Assembly (NCBI RefSeq): GCF_002754315.1
Contig: NZ_PEFE01000001.1
Coordinates: 1,488,001-1,552,000 of the forward strand
Reading direction: 5' to 3'
Source of the DNA: Flavobacterium sp. 11
GTDB lineage: Bacteria > Bacteroidota > Bacteroidia > Flavobacteriales > Flavobacteriaceae
Length of the DNA stretch: 64,000 nt
Of the stretch, positions 49,945 through 60,052 are shown piece by piece. The notes under the pieces are model-generated. The model searched no databases, was not told the DNA's origin, and saw nothing but the letters and a program-made list of their open reading frames with translations. A program made the position numbers and the translations under genes. How positions within the stretch are numbered: the stretch's first letter is position 1; each line of letters starts with the position of its first letter.

Positions 49945-51042
49945 TTATACAGTAAGAGCAGGGTTTTGTCCCAAATCTTTCAAATGCTTAAAATGTGCAA
50001 TAACGGCGCTTCGCATTGTTTTGTATTCATAATACGGCAAGTTGCATTCCTGCGCAGTTTCTTTCACAATTTTAGCAATTTTACCATAATGGATGTGGCT
50101 GATATTTGGAAAAATATGGTGCTCAATTTGGTGATTCAATCCGCCTGTGTACCAGTTAACGATTTTGTTTTTTGGAGCAAAATTAGTTGTGGTAAACAAT
50201 TGATGAATAGCCCAAGTATTGTCCATTTCACCTAATTCATTTGGAGATGGATTAGTCGTTTCTTCAACAACGTGTGCCAATTGGAACACAACACTTAGAA
50301 TTAATCCAGCAGTGTAATGCATCACGAAGAAACCAATTAATACTTTCCACCAAGTGATTCCAATAACGATTGGTAATACGATCCAGATAGAAACATAAAT
50401 TACTTTGGTGATAATTAAAGTCGTCCAAAGTATTTTTGGGCTTTTTGCTTCTCCGTAAGATAATTTTCTTTTCAAGTAGCTTCTCATCTGTTTGAAATCA
50501 GTTGTGATAGCCCAGTTGAAAGTTAGTAATCCGTATAAGAATACAGAATAATATTGCTGAAAACGGTGGAAATTATACCATTTTGCTTCTTTAGTAAAAC
50601 GGATAACACGTCCGGCATCTAAATCCTCATCGTGACCCGGAATGTTTGTGTAGGTGTGGTGTAAAACATTATGTTGCACTTGCCAGTTGTATACATTTCC
50701 TGCCAAAACATAAATAGTTCCACCCATGAATTTGTTGACCCAAGTTTTATTGGAATAAGAACCATGATTTCCATCGTGCATCACATTCATTCCTACTCCA
50801 GCCATTCCAATTCCCATAACTATTGTCAACAGAAGATGTGCCCAAAATGGCATACCAAGTGTCAGAATTAAAAAATAAGGCGCTAGAAAAACTGAAAACA
50901 GAATTATAGTTTTCAAATATAGTTTCCAATTGCCGGTCTTTTGGATGTTGTTTTCTTTGAAGTAATTGTTAACCCGTGAGTTAAGTGTTCTAAAAAACTT
51001 TAGGCTATCTTGCTTAGCAAATGTTGGAGCATTATTATTCAT
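49945..51042 (-). CDS. Membrane fatty acid desaturase
   Basis: 365 aa di-iron membrane enzyme that inserts a double bond into acyl chains. The three histidine boxes are present: HDGNHGS, HNVLHHTYTNIPGHDEDLDAG and the C-terminal GGLNHQIEHHIFPNISHIHY, with the QxxHH form of front-end/linoleoyl-type desaturases. Four or more helices (ILFSVFLAPYFLILTLGM and others). No cytochrome b5 domain. Regiospecificity cannot be read. 88 bp upstream of the aminotransferase gene. Confidence 0.93.
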   Translation of the reverse strand: MNNNAPTFAKQDSLKFFRTLNSRVNNYFKENNIQKTGNWKLYLKTIILFSVFLAPYFLILTLGMPFWAHLLLTIVMGIGMAGVGMNVMHDGNHGSYSNKTWVNKFMGGTIYVLAGNVYNWQVQHNVLHHTYTNIPGHDEDLDAGRVIRFTKEAKWYNFHRFQQYYSVFLYGLLTFNWAITTDFKQMRSYLKRKLSYGEAKSPKILWTTLIITKVIYVSIWIVLPIVIGITWWKVLIGFFVMHYTAGLILSVVFQLAHVVEETTNPSPNELGEMDNTWAIHQLFTTTNFAPKNKIVNWYTGGLNHQIEHHIFPNISHIHYGKIAKIVKETAQECNLPYYEYKTMRSAVIAHFKHLKDLGQNPALTV

Positions 51043-51124
51043 ATATTTTCAATAAAGTTCAAAGGTAATTATTATAAATTTTTGGATATACAAAATTGAG
51101 ATAAATATTTTAACTCTAAAGTAT

Positions 51125-51132
51125 TACTTTTG
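51125..51132 (+). promoter_or_regulatory. Candidate -7 box of rsmG
   Basis: TACTTTTG matches TAnnTTTG, 15 bp before the rsmG ATG, implying a very short leader. No clear -33 at the usual distance. Confidence 0.4.
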
Positions 51133-51147
51133 TTAAAAAATTAATAG

Positions 51148-51777
51148 ATGGACGAGATTCTTAAGTATTTTCCTAATTTAACTGATATTCAGAAAGAACA
51201 GTTCGAAAAACTGGATTTTTTATACCATGATTGGAATGAAAAAATCAATGTTATTTCGAGAAAAGATATTGATGCTTTGTACACCAAACATATTTTACAT
51301 TCTTTAGGAATAGCCAAAATCATAAAATTCGAACCAGGAACGTATGTTCTTGATGTTGGAACTGGCGGAGGATTTCCTGGGATTCCATTGGCGATTCTTT
51401 TTCCGGAAACGCGTTTTTATTTAATTGATGTTATTGCCAAGAAAATAAAAGTGGTTCAGGCTGTTGCCGAAGGATTGGGGTTGAAAAATGTAAAAGCCGA
51501 ACAAATGCGTGCCGAAAATGTAAAAGGAGATTTCGACTTTATCGTGAGTCGTGCCGTAACAAATATGCCGGATTTTGTTTCTTGGGTGAAAACCAAAATC
51601 AAAAAGAACAACAAACACGAATTGAAAAACGGAATTCTGTATCTAAAAGGGGGTGATTTAACCGAAGAATTAAAGGATTTTCCAAAAGCCACTGAATATA
51701 ATCTTGCTGATTTCTTTGAAGATGAATTCTTTGAAACCAAAAAAGTAGTGCATTTGCCGTTGAAGTTTCAATCGTAG
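51148..51777 (+). CDS. rsmG: 16S rRNA (guanine-N7)-methyltransferase RsmG
   Basis: 209 aa SAM methyltransferase for G527 of 16S rRNA. N-terminal NEKINVISRKDIDALYTKHILHSLG, SAM motif YVLDVGTGGGFPGIPLAI, and SRAVTNMPDFVSWV. Loss gives low-level streptomycin resistance in other bacteria. Followed by a terminator shared with pruA. Confidence 0.95.
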   Translation: MDEILKYFPNLTDIQKEQFEKLDFLYHDWNEKINVISRKDIDALYTKHILHSLGIAKIIKFEPGTYVLDVGTGGGFPGIPLAILFPETRFYLIDVIAKKIKVVQAVAEGLGLKNVKAEQMRAENVKGDFDFIVSRAVTNMPDFVSWVKTKIKKNNKHELKNGILYLKGGDLTEELKDFPKATEYNLADFFEDEFFETKKVVHLPLKFQS

Positions 51778-51814
51778 TCATAAGATCGAAAGATAGAATT
51801 GACTAGAAAAAAGA

Positions 51815-51853
51815 TAAAAAAGCCGAATCTAAATTTTAGATTCGGCTTTTTTA
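51815..51853. terminator. Bidirectional terminator between rsmG and pruA
   Basis: AAAAAAGCCGAATCTAAA pairs with TTTAGATTCGGCTTTTTT; long stem with A/T runs, between convergent genes. Confidence 0.88.
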
Positions 51854-51905
51854 CTATTTGTATGTTCTTTAAGACTTTCGAATTTCGAACTTTACGACTA
51901 ATTTA

Positions 51906-53531
51906 TTATCCTAAAAACGGGTATCTGTAATTCTCTGGAGTAACAAATGTTTCTTTGATGGTTCTTGGAGAAACCCAACGCAATAAATTCAATACTGAAC
52001 CTGCTTTGTCATTTGTTCCTGAACCTCTAGCTCCACCAAATGGTTGTTGTCCTACAACAGCACCTGTAGGTTTGTCGTTGATGTAGAAATTACCAGCGGC
52101 ATTTTCTAAAACTTTCATCGCATATTCAATGGCATAACGGTCTTGGCTCAAGACAGCTCCTGTCAATGCATACTCAGAAGTCGAATCTACTAATACAAGA
52201 GTTTCTTCCCATTTAGCATCTTCGTAAACGTAAATTGTCAATACTGGTCCGAATAATTCGGTTTCCATTGTACTGTATTTTGGATTAGTAGTTACGATAA
52301 CGGTAGGCTCAATAAAATAACCAACAGACTTGTCGTAATTTCCTCCTGCAATAATTTCGGCATCAGCATCTTTTTTAGCTTGGTCAATAAAACCGGCTAA
52401 TTTGTCAAATGAACCTTCTGAAATTACAGATGAAACGAAATTATTGGTGTCTCCTGGCGATCCCATTTTCATAGAAGCTAAATCAGCAACTAATAATTTT
52501 TTTACTTCTGGCCATATAGATTTTGGTACATATGCTCTTGAAGCTGCTGAACATTTTTGACCTTGGTATTCGAAAGCTCCTCTGGAAAGTGCCGTAGCAA
52601 CTTGAGCCGGAATAGCGGATGAATGCGCCACAACAAAATCTTTACCTCCAGTTTCTCCTACGATTCTTGGATATGTTTTGTAGTTGCTGATGTTTTGTCC
52701 AATTTTTCCCCAAATGTCATTGAAAACACGAGTTGAACCTGTAAAGTGAATTCCTGCGAAATCACGACTTCCTAATAACGTTTCAGAAATCATGGCAGAG
52801 TCTCCATAAACTACATTGATTACACCGTCCGGTAAACCTGCTAGTTTGAATACCTCTACAATTACATTTGCAGAATAAATTTGTGTAGCACTTGGTTTCC
52901 AAACTACAACATTCCCCATTAATGCTGGAGCTGCAGGTAAATTACCGGCAATTGCTGTAAAGTTAAACGGAGTGATGGCATATATAAATCCTTCAAGAGG
53001 TCTGTGTTCTAATCTGTTCCAAACACCTTCTGATGAAGCGGGTTGTTCAGCATAAATTTGAGACATAAATTGCACATTGAAACGCAAAAAGTCTATAAAT
53101 TCACAGGCTGCATCAATTTCAGCTTGGTGTACTGTTTTTGCCTGAGCAATCATAGTTGCTGCATTTATTTTGGCACGGTATGGTCCGGCAAGCAATTCAG
53201 CAGCTTTTAAAAAGATGGATGCTCTGTGTTCCCAAGCTAAATTAGCCCACTTCTTTTTAGCTTCCAGAGCTGTTGAAATGGCTTTTTCTATATGTTCTTT
53301 ATCAGCTTCGTGATACTGTCCTACAGTGTGTTTGTGGTCGAAAGGAGGATTTATTGATTGAGTTTTTCCTGTACGGATTTCTTCTCCTCCAATATATAAA
53401 GGAACATCAACTGTTTCATTATACATTTTATTGAAAGTGGCTAGAACTTCTTCTCTTTCCGGACTTCCTGGAGCGTAGGACTTAACGGTTTCGTTAAACG
53501 CTTTTGGGACGTTGTAAATTCCTTTTGGCAT
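51906..53531 (-). CDS. pruA: L-glutamate gamma-semialdehyde (1-pyrroline-5-carboxylate) dehydrogenase
   Basis: 541 aa, the single-function form: oxidises the proline breakdown intermediate to glutamate with NAD+. GVWNRLEHRPLEGFIYAITPFNF, the glycine strand HFTGSTRVFNDIW, Glu in VGETGGKDFVVAH, the catalytic Cys in YQGQKCSAASRAYVP, and FYINDKPTGAVVGQQPFGGARGSGTNDKAG near the end, as in eukaryotic-like ALDH4A1 and Bacteroidota PruA. Third gene of a minus-strand series plug-apaG-pruA. Confidence 0.95.
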   Translation of the reverse strand: MPKGIYNVPKAFNETVKSYAPGSPEREEVLATFNKMYNETVDVPLYIGGEEIRTGKTQSINPPFDHKHTVGQYHEADKEHIEKAISTALEAKKKWANLAWEHRASIFLKAAELLAGPYRAKINAATMIAQAKTVHQAEIDAACEFIDFLRFNVQFMSQIYAEQPASSEGVWNRLEHRPLEGFIYAITPFNFTAIAGNLPAAPALMGNVVVWKPSATQIYSANVIVEVFKLAGLPDGVINVVYGDSAMISETLLGSRDFAGIHFTGSTRVFNDIWGKIGQNISNYKTYPRIVGETGGKDFVVAHSSAIPAQVATALSRGAFEYQGQKCSAASRAYVPKSIWPEVKKLLVADLASMKMGSPGDTNNFVSSVISEGSFDKLAGFIDQAKKDADAEIIAGGNYDKSVGYFIEPTVIVTTNPKYSTMETELFGPVLTIYVYEDAKWEETLVLVDSTSEYALTGAVLSQDRYAIEYAMKVLENAAGNFYINDKPTGAVVGQQPFGGARGSGTNDKAGSVLNLLRWVSPRTIKETFVTPENYRYPFLG

Positions 53532-53638
53532 ATTAAATAGATTTTAATTATAATCAAAAATTGAGCTGTAAAGGTAACAATAATTCATCAATCAGAGAAT
53601 CTGATTGGAAGTTAAAATTCTAATAAAAGAGTTGTAAT

Positions 53639-54025
53639 TTAATTCAAAGCAAAAGGCGCACATAACCTAAAAGTAGGTACGATAACTTTGAAGTTTTTTG
53701 TAGAGGTGAAGTTAATCATGTTGAAATATCCTTTCATGGCGCCATAAGGCGAAGAAAGTAAACAGCCAGAACTGTAGGTATGAAATTCACCAGGTTTTAA
53801 AACTGGTTTTTTTCCAATTACGCCTTCTCCATCAACTATTTCTATTGCATTTAGAGAATCAAAGATTTCCCAATGGCGAGAAATCAACTGAACAGAATCT
53901 TTACTGTGATTTTCAATTGTGATTACATAACTAAAGGCAAAGTGAATCTTGTAGTTTTTGAAGTAGGTTCCTTCAAAACTAGTCAAAACTGAAATTTTTA
54001 TACCTCTTGTTATTTGAGAAACCAT
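53639..54025 (-). CDS. apaG: ApaG (DUF525) domain protein
   Basis: 128 aa immunoglobulin-like fold. GIKISVLTSFEGTYF, FAFSYVITIENHSKDSVQLISRHWEI, the Gly-rich VDGEGVIGKKPVLKPGEFHTYSSGCLLSSPYGAMKGYF all match ApaG. In enterobacteria it is linked to Co2+ resistance and Mg2+ efflux phenotypes, but the biochemical role is not settled. Lies 107 bp before pruA and 82 bp after the T9SS plug gene. Confidence 0.92.
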   Translation of the reverse strand: MVSQITRGIKISVLTSFEGTYFKNYKIHFAFSYVITIENHSKDSVQLISRHWEIFDSLNAIEIVDGEGVIGKKPVLKPGEFHTYSSGCLLSSPYGAMKGYFNMINFTSTKNFKVIVPTFRLCAPFALN

Positions 54026-54107
54026 GATTAAATGGATGAATATGTGTTTATTATTGACAAATTTACAAAAAATTGAACTCGTTTTGCTAAATTTTTGAAA
54101 AGTTTTT

Positions 54108-55373
54108 TTAGTTGGTAATATTTAAGGAATTTGCTATTCCTTTCCCAACTACTCTATCGTATCGATCTGTGTTTTCTCTGTAATAAACGAGTACGGTGTA
54201 ATCATTTTCCGTTTGATAAAAATTCCCGTCAATTGCATTTTCATAGTCAATAACTCCTTTGTCATCAGCAACAATATATTGATAGTTTGTAAATCCCTGT
54301 TTGACTAAAATTGCTTTTTCATAAATACCCTTTTGGGAGTTATACTCCATTTTGTATTCTGGGGACAGATTATAATTATTGAACATTCCACCAACATAAA
54401 TATTTTTTTTCAATCTAAAAGTAGGGGCAGAGAGACTAAAATAAACCCATACATAATCCGCTTCGATTTCGGGATTAGTGGCATTTATGTTATTAACAAC
54501 GAAATCACCATTAACATCTTGGGTAAATGAATAAGGGAAATTTGTTCGTGCGCCGTTGGTGTATAAATAAGAGCCATAAATTGCCGTATTAGAATCTATA
54601 CGAGCGATGTTGTTACTTGCGGATCGTATGTCTTTGTTTTCAAAAAACAAAAACTCATTTCCTGCCCAAAATTGTGTTTCAGGGTCATATTTGTAAATCA
54701 AGTCATTTCCAATGGTATATTGTGGGACCACATTTTTTATGGCAGTGTTAAATTGTCCGTTTTGAAGTAAGACTACTTTAACGTTCTTCATTGGATTTTG
54801 AAATGTAATTACGCTTGATTTTATAGAGAATTCTAAATTGTGTTTCAGTTCTATATTGCTGACTGTTCGTGCTCGCTTCACCTGCATTGGAACCGTAACA
54901 AGATCTTCACTTAAAATGAATTTTCTGGAAAATACCACTTCTTTATTTTCGTCTAAAACTTTAATGATATAATTTCCGCTGATTCGCAACTGCTGTGTAA
55001 ACTGATTGGGAATTGATAATTTGTAGTGCGAATAGATTTGTAATGTATTAAAGGAATTAGTGTAATTTTGGATTCTTTGATTGTCAAAACCTTCTAAATA
55101 TTCGTTTTTTGGAATTCCAGAAGGAACCCAGTTGTAATCGCAATGGATTATTTCGTAGTAATAATTGGCTTCATTGCCAAAAAGGTCATCAAACTGCAAT
55201 TGAAATCCTTCTCCTAATTTAAAAATTGGAATCACATTTCGATCACTCTGTAAAAAAGAAATCGTTTTGATATTGTAAGGCGCGGCTACTTCTTTTTCTG
55301 CTTGTGCAGAGGAAGAATTAGCTGTGAATACAAAAAGAAAAAAGAAGACTATTTTAAAAAAAGATTTTATCAT
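54108..55373 (-). CDS. Type IX secretion system plug protein (DUF5103)
   Basis: 421 aa with signal peptide (ending near SSSAQ). The N-terminal DUF5103 region is recognisable: YNIKTISFLQSDRNVIPIFKLGEGFQLQFDDL, YYYEIIHCDYNWVPSGIPKNEYLEGFDNQRI, then beta-rich domains. In Flavobacterium johnsoniae the DUF5103 protein Plug closes the periplasmic end of the SprA translocon of T9SS. The T9SS cargo-like protein at 24558-26750 and this gene together show that the cell has a T9SS. Assignment is by motif memory; function by homology. Confidence 0.85.
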   Translation of the reverse strand: MIKSFFKIVFFFLFVFTANSSSAQAEKEVAAPYNIKTISFLQSDRNVIPIFKLGEGFQLQFDDLFGNEANYYYEIIHCDYNWVPSGIPKNEYLEGFDNQRIQNYTNSFNTLQIYSHYKLSIPNQFTQQLRISGNYIIKVLDENKEVVFSRKFILSEDLVTVPMQVKRARTVSNIELKHNLEFSIKSSVITFQNPMKNVKVVLLQNGQFNTAIKNVVPQYTIGNDLIYKYDPETQFWAGNEFLFFENKDIRSASNNIARIDSNTAIYGSYLYTNGARTNFPYSFTQDVNGDFVVNNINATNPEIEADYVWVYFSLSAPTFRLKKNIYVGGMFNNYNLSPEYKMEYNSQKGIYEKAILVKQGFTNYQYIVADDKGVIDYENAIDGNFYQTENDYTVLVYYRENTDRYDRVVGKGIANSLNITN

Positions 55374-55542
55374 TTTGCAGCGCTTAAAGATTTTGTAAAT
55401 ATAAGGAATACTCCCCGTTTTTATCCGATAATGTAATTCAAAGAGTAAATATATTTTGTATGTAATTTCTGTTAATTAAAATACAATATTTTTAAAAGTT
55501 AGGAGTTATCTTATTATTTTTACTTCAAATATATCTAACCTT

Positions 55543-58353
55543 ATGAAAAAAATCAACAATTTAGTATTCGGGATCATGCTGTTTCCTTTTGCTGTTTTTG
55601 CACAGCAAATGGATTACTCAAAAGCAATTCCTTTTGATCCTAGCGTAAAAACAGGTAAGCTTGAAAATGGCTTAACCTATTACATCAAGAAAAATGCCAA
55701 ACCAGAAAAAAAAGTAGATCTTAGGCTGGTTGTCAATGCTGGTTCTATCCTTGAGGAGAATGACCAACAAGGATTGGCTCACTTTATGGAGCACATGTGT
55801 TTTAATGGAACCAAGCGCTTTCCTAAAAATCAATTAGTTGATTATTTGCAAAGTATTGGTGTAAAGTTTGGGCAACACTTAAATGCGTATACCAGTTTTG
55901 ATGAAACGGTTTATTTTTTACCAATTCCATCTGACAGTCCTGAAAAATTAGAAAAAGGATTTCAAATTATTGAAGACTGGGCTTTTAACACGGTTTTGAC
56001 ACCAGAAGAAATCGATAAAGAAAGAGGCGTAGTTTTAGAAGAATACAGATTGGGTTTAGGTGCTCAAAAAAGAATGTTGGGTCGCTACATTTCAAAAATG
56101 ATGCATGAGTCACACTATGCAGAGCGTTTGCCAATTGGTCAAAAAGAAATTTTAGAGAAATTTAAACACCAATCGTTAATTAATTTCTATAAAGATTGGT
56201 ATCGTCCAAATTTAATGAGCGTAATTGTTGTTGGTGATATTGACGTAGCAGAAATGGAGAAGAAAATCATTTCTCATTTTTCAAGTTATAAAAATCCAGC
56301 CAAAGAAAAACCTAGAAAATTTTATGACGTTCCTAATCACAAGGAAACTTTTGTAGCTGTTGAAAGTGATAAAGAAGCTTCAAGTGCTCAAGTACAATTG
56401 ATTTACAAAGATTATGGAGCTCCAAAACCTATCGTAAATATTGGAGATTTCAAAAATTACATTGTTGAAGGATTGTTCTCTACGCTTTTAAATACGCGAT
56501 TGGATGAACTTACAAATTCATCTACACCTCCATTTACCTATGGATATTCGTATTATGGCGGAACTTTTGCCAGAAATAAAAAAGCATATCAGTCTGTGGC
56601 TATGTCTCAAGAAGATAAGCAATTAAGTGCTTTGAAAGTATTGATAACTGAAAATGAAAGAGCTAAGAAATTTGGATTTACACAAGGTGAATTAGATCGT
56701 TCAAAATTAGAATTTCTTGCTTCTATTGAAAAAGCATACAACGACAGAGATAAAACGAATTCAGTAAATTTTGTTGGAGAATACCAAGCTAATTTCTTAG
56801 AAAAAGAACCAGTTCCCGGAATTGAATGGACGTATCAAACCATGAAACAATTGATGCCTTTGATTGATTTAAAGGATGTAAATAGCTTAATTAAAGATTA
56901 CGTAAAAGAAGACAACCGTGTCATTATTCTTACTGGCCCTGAAAAAGAAGGTTTGAAAAAAGTTACAGAACAACAAGTTCTTGATGCTTTGAAAATTAAT
57001 ACTGATGATATTAAGCCTTATGAAGATGCTGCAGTTGCGACAAGTTTGATAAGAAACGAAGTTAAACCAGGTACAATTGTTAGTCGTGAAAGCAATGCTA
57101 AAATTGGAACAAAAACATTAGTATTGTCCAATGGTGTGAAAGTAACGTATAAGAATACAGATTTCAAAAATGATGAGGTTCTTTTTGAGGCAGTGAGTCT
57201 TGGAGGAACTAATTTATACTCTAATGAGGATATGAAAAAAGTTCAATTTGCTAACGGAGCCTTGGCGGAAGCCGGATTCTCAGGATTGAAATTGAACGAT
57301 ATCAATAAATTCATGACGGGTAAAATAGCAAGAGTAAATCCATATATAGGTGGAAGTACTGAAGGTTTAAGAGGAAATTCTACTCCGAAGGATTTAGAAT
57401 ATTTGTTCCAAATGACGCATGCGTATTTCACAGATTTAAATATGGATGTGACCGCTTTTGAAGGCTACAAACAAAAGCAATCGGCTTTCTTTAACAATAT
57501 GGCTTCACAACCTAGTTTTTATTTTCAACAAGAGTTTTATACGTATTTGAATAAAGAGAATCCTAGATTTAATGGATTGATTCCTTCTGAAAAAACTTGG
57601 GGAGAAACAGATTATGCATTAGCGTACAAAAAATACAAAGAGCGTTTTGCCAATGCTGCTGATTTTGAGTTTTATTTCGTTGGAAACATTGATGATAAAA
57701 CTATGGAAGCGTATTCTATTAAATATTTAGCGTCTTTACCTGCGACTGATAAAAAAGAGAAAGCCGTAGATTTAGGTTATAGAATGCTAAAAGGAGATTT
57801 GAAAAAAGTCGTTAATAAAGGAACAGATCCTAAAAGTAACGTAACGATCATGTATTATGGAGATGCAAAATATTCTGCAAAAGATGCGATGAGTATGCAA
57901 GCATTAGGAGAAGTTTTGACTATAAAACTAATCGAGCAATTGCGTGAAAATGAAAGCGGTGTTTATGGTGTTTCTGCAAGAGGAAGCATGAATAAAGTTC
58001 CAAATGGATCGTACAGTTTTACAATTGGTTTCCCATGTGGACCAGATAATGCTGAAAAATTGACAGCTTCTGCTTTAAAAGAACTTCAAAATATTATCGA
58101 TAAAGGACCAGATGAAAAAGATGTGGCTAAATTTAAAGAAGGAGAATTAGCTGATTTCAGAAAAGATAGTAAAGAAAACAGATATTGGTTGTCTAATTTC
58201 ACTAGATCATACACCAATGGAAGTAGCGCTGAAGAAGTCTTGAAATTTGAAGAAACTGTAAATGCAGTAACGGCTAAGGATATTCAAGATATTGCAAAAA
58301 AATATCTTACAAAAGATAAAGTAATTGGAATGTTGATGCCAGAAAAAAAATAA
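55543..58353 (+). CDS. M16 family zinc metallopeptidase (pitrilysin-like), secreted
   Basis: 936 aa with signal peptide (NLVFGIMLFPFAVFAQQ). The N-terminal M16 unit has the inverted zinc motif HFMEH and the distal Glu in ERGVVLEEYRLG; the C-terminal half repeats the fold without a zinc site, as in tandem-domain M16 enzymes that form a closed peptide chamber. Likely a periplasmic peptidase degrading short peptides. Divergent from plug, ends at a shared terminator. Confidence 0.94.
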   Translation: MKKINNLVFGIMLFPFAVFAQQMDYSKAIPFDPSVKTGKLENGLTYYIKKNAKPEKKVDLRLVVNAGSILEENDQQGLAHFMEHMCFNGTKRFPKNQLVDYLQSIGVKFGQHLNAYTSFDETVYFLPIPSDSPEKLEKGFQIIEDWAFNTVLTPEEIDKERGVVLEEYRLGLGAQKRMLGRYISKMMHESHYAERLPIGQKEILEKFKHQSLINFYKDWYRPNLMSVIVVGDIDVAEMEKKIISHFSSYKNPAKEKPRKFYDVPNHKETFVAVESDKEASSAQVQLIYKDYGAPKPIVNIGDFKNYIVEGLFSTLLNTRLDELTNSSTPPFTYGYSYYGGTFARNKKAYQSVAMSQEDKQLSALKVLITENERAKKFGFTQGELDRSKLEFLASIEKAYNDRDKTNSVNFVGEYQANFLEKEPVPGIEWTYQTMKQLMPLIDLKDVNSLIKDYVKEDNRVIILTGPEKEGLKKVTEQQVLDALKINTDDIKPYEDAAVATSLIRNEVKPGTIVSRESNAKIGTKTLVLSNGVKVTYKNTDFKNDEVLFEAVSLGGTNLYSNEDMKKVQFANGALAEAGFSGLKLNDINKFMTGKIARVNPYIGGSTEGLRGNSTPKDLEYLFQMTHAYFTDLNMDVTAFEGYKQKQSAFFNNMASQPSFYFQQEFYTYLNKENPRFNGLIPSEKTWGETDYALAYKKYKERFANAADFEFYFVGNIDDKTMEAYSIKYLASLPATDKKEKAVDLGYRMLKGDLKKVVNKGTDPKSNVTIMYYGDAKYSAKDAMSMQALGEVLTIKLIEQLRENESGVYGVSARGSMNKVPNGSYSFTIGFPCGPDNAEKLTASALKELQNIIDKGPDEKDVAKFKEGELADFRKDSKENRYWLSNFTRSYTNGSSAEEVLKFEETVNAVTAKDIQDIAKKYLTKDKVIGMLMPEKK

Positions 58354-58373
58354 ACCAACTCAATTTATAAACT

Positions 58374-58411
58374 AAAAACCTGCTAAAATAAACTTTAGCA
58401 GGTTTTTTTAT
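58374..58411. terminator. Bidirectional terminator after the M16 gene
   Basis: AAAAACCTGCTAAA pairs with TTTAGCAGGTTTTT around ATAAAC, between convergent genes. Confidence 0.88.
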
Positions 58412-58419
58412 AGTGTGAA

Positions 58420-59190
58420 TTATTTAAAACAAACCGGAATAATTTCCCCTTTGGCTAAACAATATTTCTCTACTAATTCAGGTGCAATTTTATTTGTGTA
58501 ATCTTCTTCAATTACTTTAAACCCAATGCTTCGTAATTTGTCAAAATAATCACGGCCATAAATACGAACGTGATCGTATTGACCAAAGATTTTAGCTCGT
58601 TCTTTTTGATCTGTAATGGAATCATCGGCAAAAGTTGTTGCTCTGGATAAATCCTGCGGAATTTGTAAAATAGCCATTCCGCCTGGTTTCAAAACCCGAT
58701 ACAATTCCTGCATGGCTTTCGTGTCATCCGGAATGTGTTCTAAAACATGATTGCACAGAATAACATCATATTGATTGTCTTCAAAAGGCAAATTACAAAT
58801 ATCAGCTTTTACATCCGCCAACGGTGAAAACAAATCCGTTGTTGTATAGTCCAGATTTTTCTGGTTTCTAAACAATTTATAAAAAGCTTGTTCTGGCGCA
58901 AAATGCAATACTTTCTTTTTTGCTGCCGAAGTAAAAAAGTCAGTTTCGTTATTTAAATACAACCACAATAAACGATGTCTTTCCAGGGAAAGTGTACTTG
59001 GCGAAAGCACATTATTTCTTTGTGTTTCGTACCCATAAGGCAACATCGATTTGAAGCTTTTTCCATCGATTGGGTCGGTGAAATTAGTTCCTCTTAATGA
59101 AAAAGCAATAATAGGACGCGCTACATAACTTAAACGAATAAGTATAGGACGCGGAATAGTATTGAGTACAAGTTTAAATAGTTTTTTCAT
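58420..59190 (-). CDS. Class I SAM-dependent methyltransferase
   Basis: 256 aa. A basic/hydrophobic N-terminus precedes a methyltransferase domain: KKVLHFAPEQAFYKLF (motif I, diverged), DLFSPLADVKADICNLPFEDNQYDVILCNHVLEHIPDDTKAMQELYRVLKPGGMAILQIPQ. The HVLEHIPDD sequence is typical of methyltransferase type 11. The ATG overlaps the stop of map by one base (TAATG), so it is co-translated. Substrate unknown. Confidence 0.88.
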   Translation of the reverse strand: MKKLFKLVLNTIPRPILIRLSYVARPIIAFSLRGTNFTDPIDGKSFKSMLPYGYETQRNNVLSPSTLSLERHRLLWLYLNNETDFFTSAAKKKVLHFAPEQAFYKLFRNQKNLDYTTTDLFSPLADVKADICNLPFEDNQYDVILCNHVLEHIPDDTKAMQELYRVLKPGGMAILQIPQDLSRATTFADDSITDQKERAKIFGQYDHVRIYGRDYFDKLRSIGFKVIEEDYTNKIAPELVEKYCLAKGEIIPVCFK

Positions 59191-60008
59191 TACAGCACTA
59201 AAGGTGTTTGTCTAAACTCATCTTCTTCATCACTCACAATTCCTAACGCTTTGTAGATGTATCCAAAAGTCGATAAAATCTCTGGTTTTCCATCAATAAT
59301 CGCAACATCATGCTCAAAATGCGCACTTGGTTTTCCATCGGCAGTAAGGATTGTCCAGCCGTCTTTTAATTGTTTGATGTTTCGGGTTCCCATATTAATC
59401 ATCGGTTCAATAGCGACAACCATTCCTTCTACAAAAAGTTTTCCTCTTCCTTTTTTACCATAATTAGGCATTTCAGGATCTTCATGCATTTTTTGTCCTA
59501 CGCCATGACCTACTAATTCACGAACAACGCCATAACCATGCGCTTCTGTATATTTTTGAATTGCATTTCCTACGTCTTCTACACGATTTCCTAATTTGAA
59601 TTCGCGGATTCCAACATATAAAGATTCTTTGGTTACCTGCAATAATTTTTTTGTTTCAGGAGCGACTTCACCTATTTCAAAAGAATAAGCATGATCGCCA
59701 TGGTATCCATTTTTATATGCGCCACAATCTACGGAGATTACATCACCACTTTTTAAAGGTGTATTGTTTGGGATTCCATGAACTACTTGTGCGTTTGGAC
59801 TCATGCAAAGTGAATTTGGGAAGCCATATAATCCAAGAAAACTTGGTTCAGCTCCATGGTCACGAATGAATGTTTCGGCTAATTTATCCAGGTATAAAGT
59901 CGTAACTCCTTCTTTTATTTCAGAAGCAATCATTCCTAATGTTTTTGATACGATTAAGGCACTTTCGCGCATTAATTCTATTTCTTCACGTGATTTTACT
60001 ATAATCAT
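59190..60008 (-). CDS. map: Methionine aminopeptidase, type I
   Basis: 272 aa metal-dependent enzyme removing N-terminal Met. Metal ligands: VDCGAYKNGYHGDHAYSF (two Asp), VGHGVGQKMHEDPEMPNYG (His), AIEPMINMG (Glu) and HFEHDVAI (Glu). The catalytic His region ...NAQVVHGIPN is present. First gene of a two-gene operon with the methyltransferase. Confidence 0.96.
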   Translation of the reverse strand: MIIVKSREEIELMRESALIVSKTLGMIASEIKEGVTTLYLDKLAETFIRDHGAEPSFLGLYGFPNSLCMSPNAQVVHGIPNNTPLKSGDVISVDCGAYKNGYHGDHAYSFEIGEVAPETKKLLQVTKESLYVGIREFKLGNRVEDVGNAIQKYTEAHGYGVVRELVGHGVGQKMHEDPEMPNYGKKGRGKLFVEGMVVAIEPMINMGTRNIKQLKDGWTILTADGKPSAHFEHDVAIIDGKPEILSTFGYIYKALGIVSDEEDEFRQTPLVL

Positions 60009-60052
60009 AATTTCGAATTTTCAGTTTGCAAAAGTACAATTTTATAAATTAT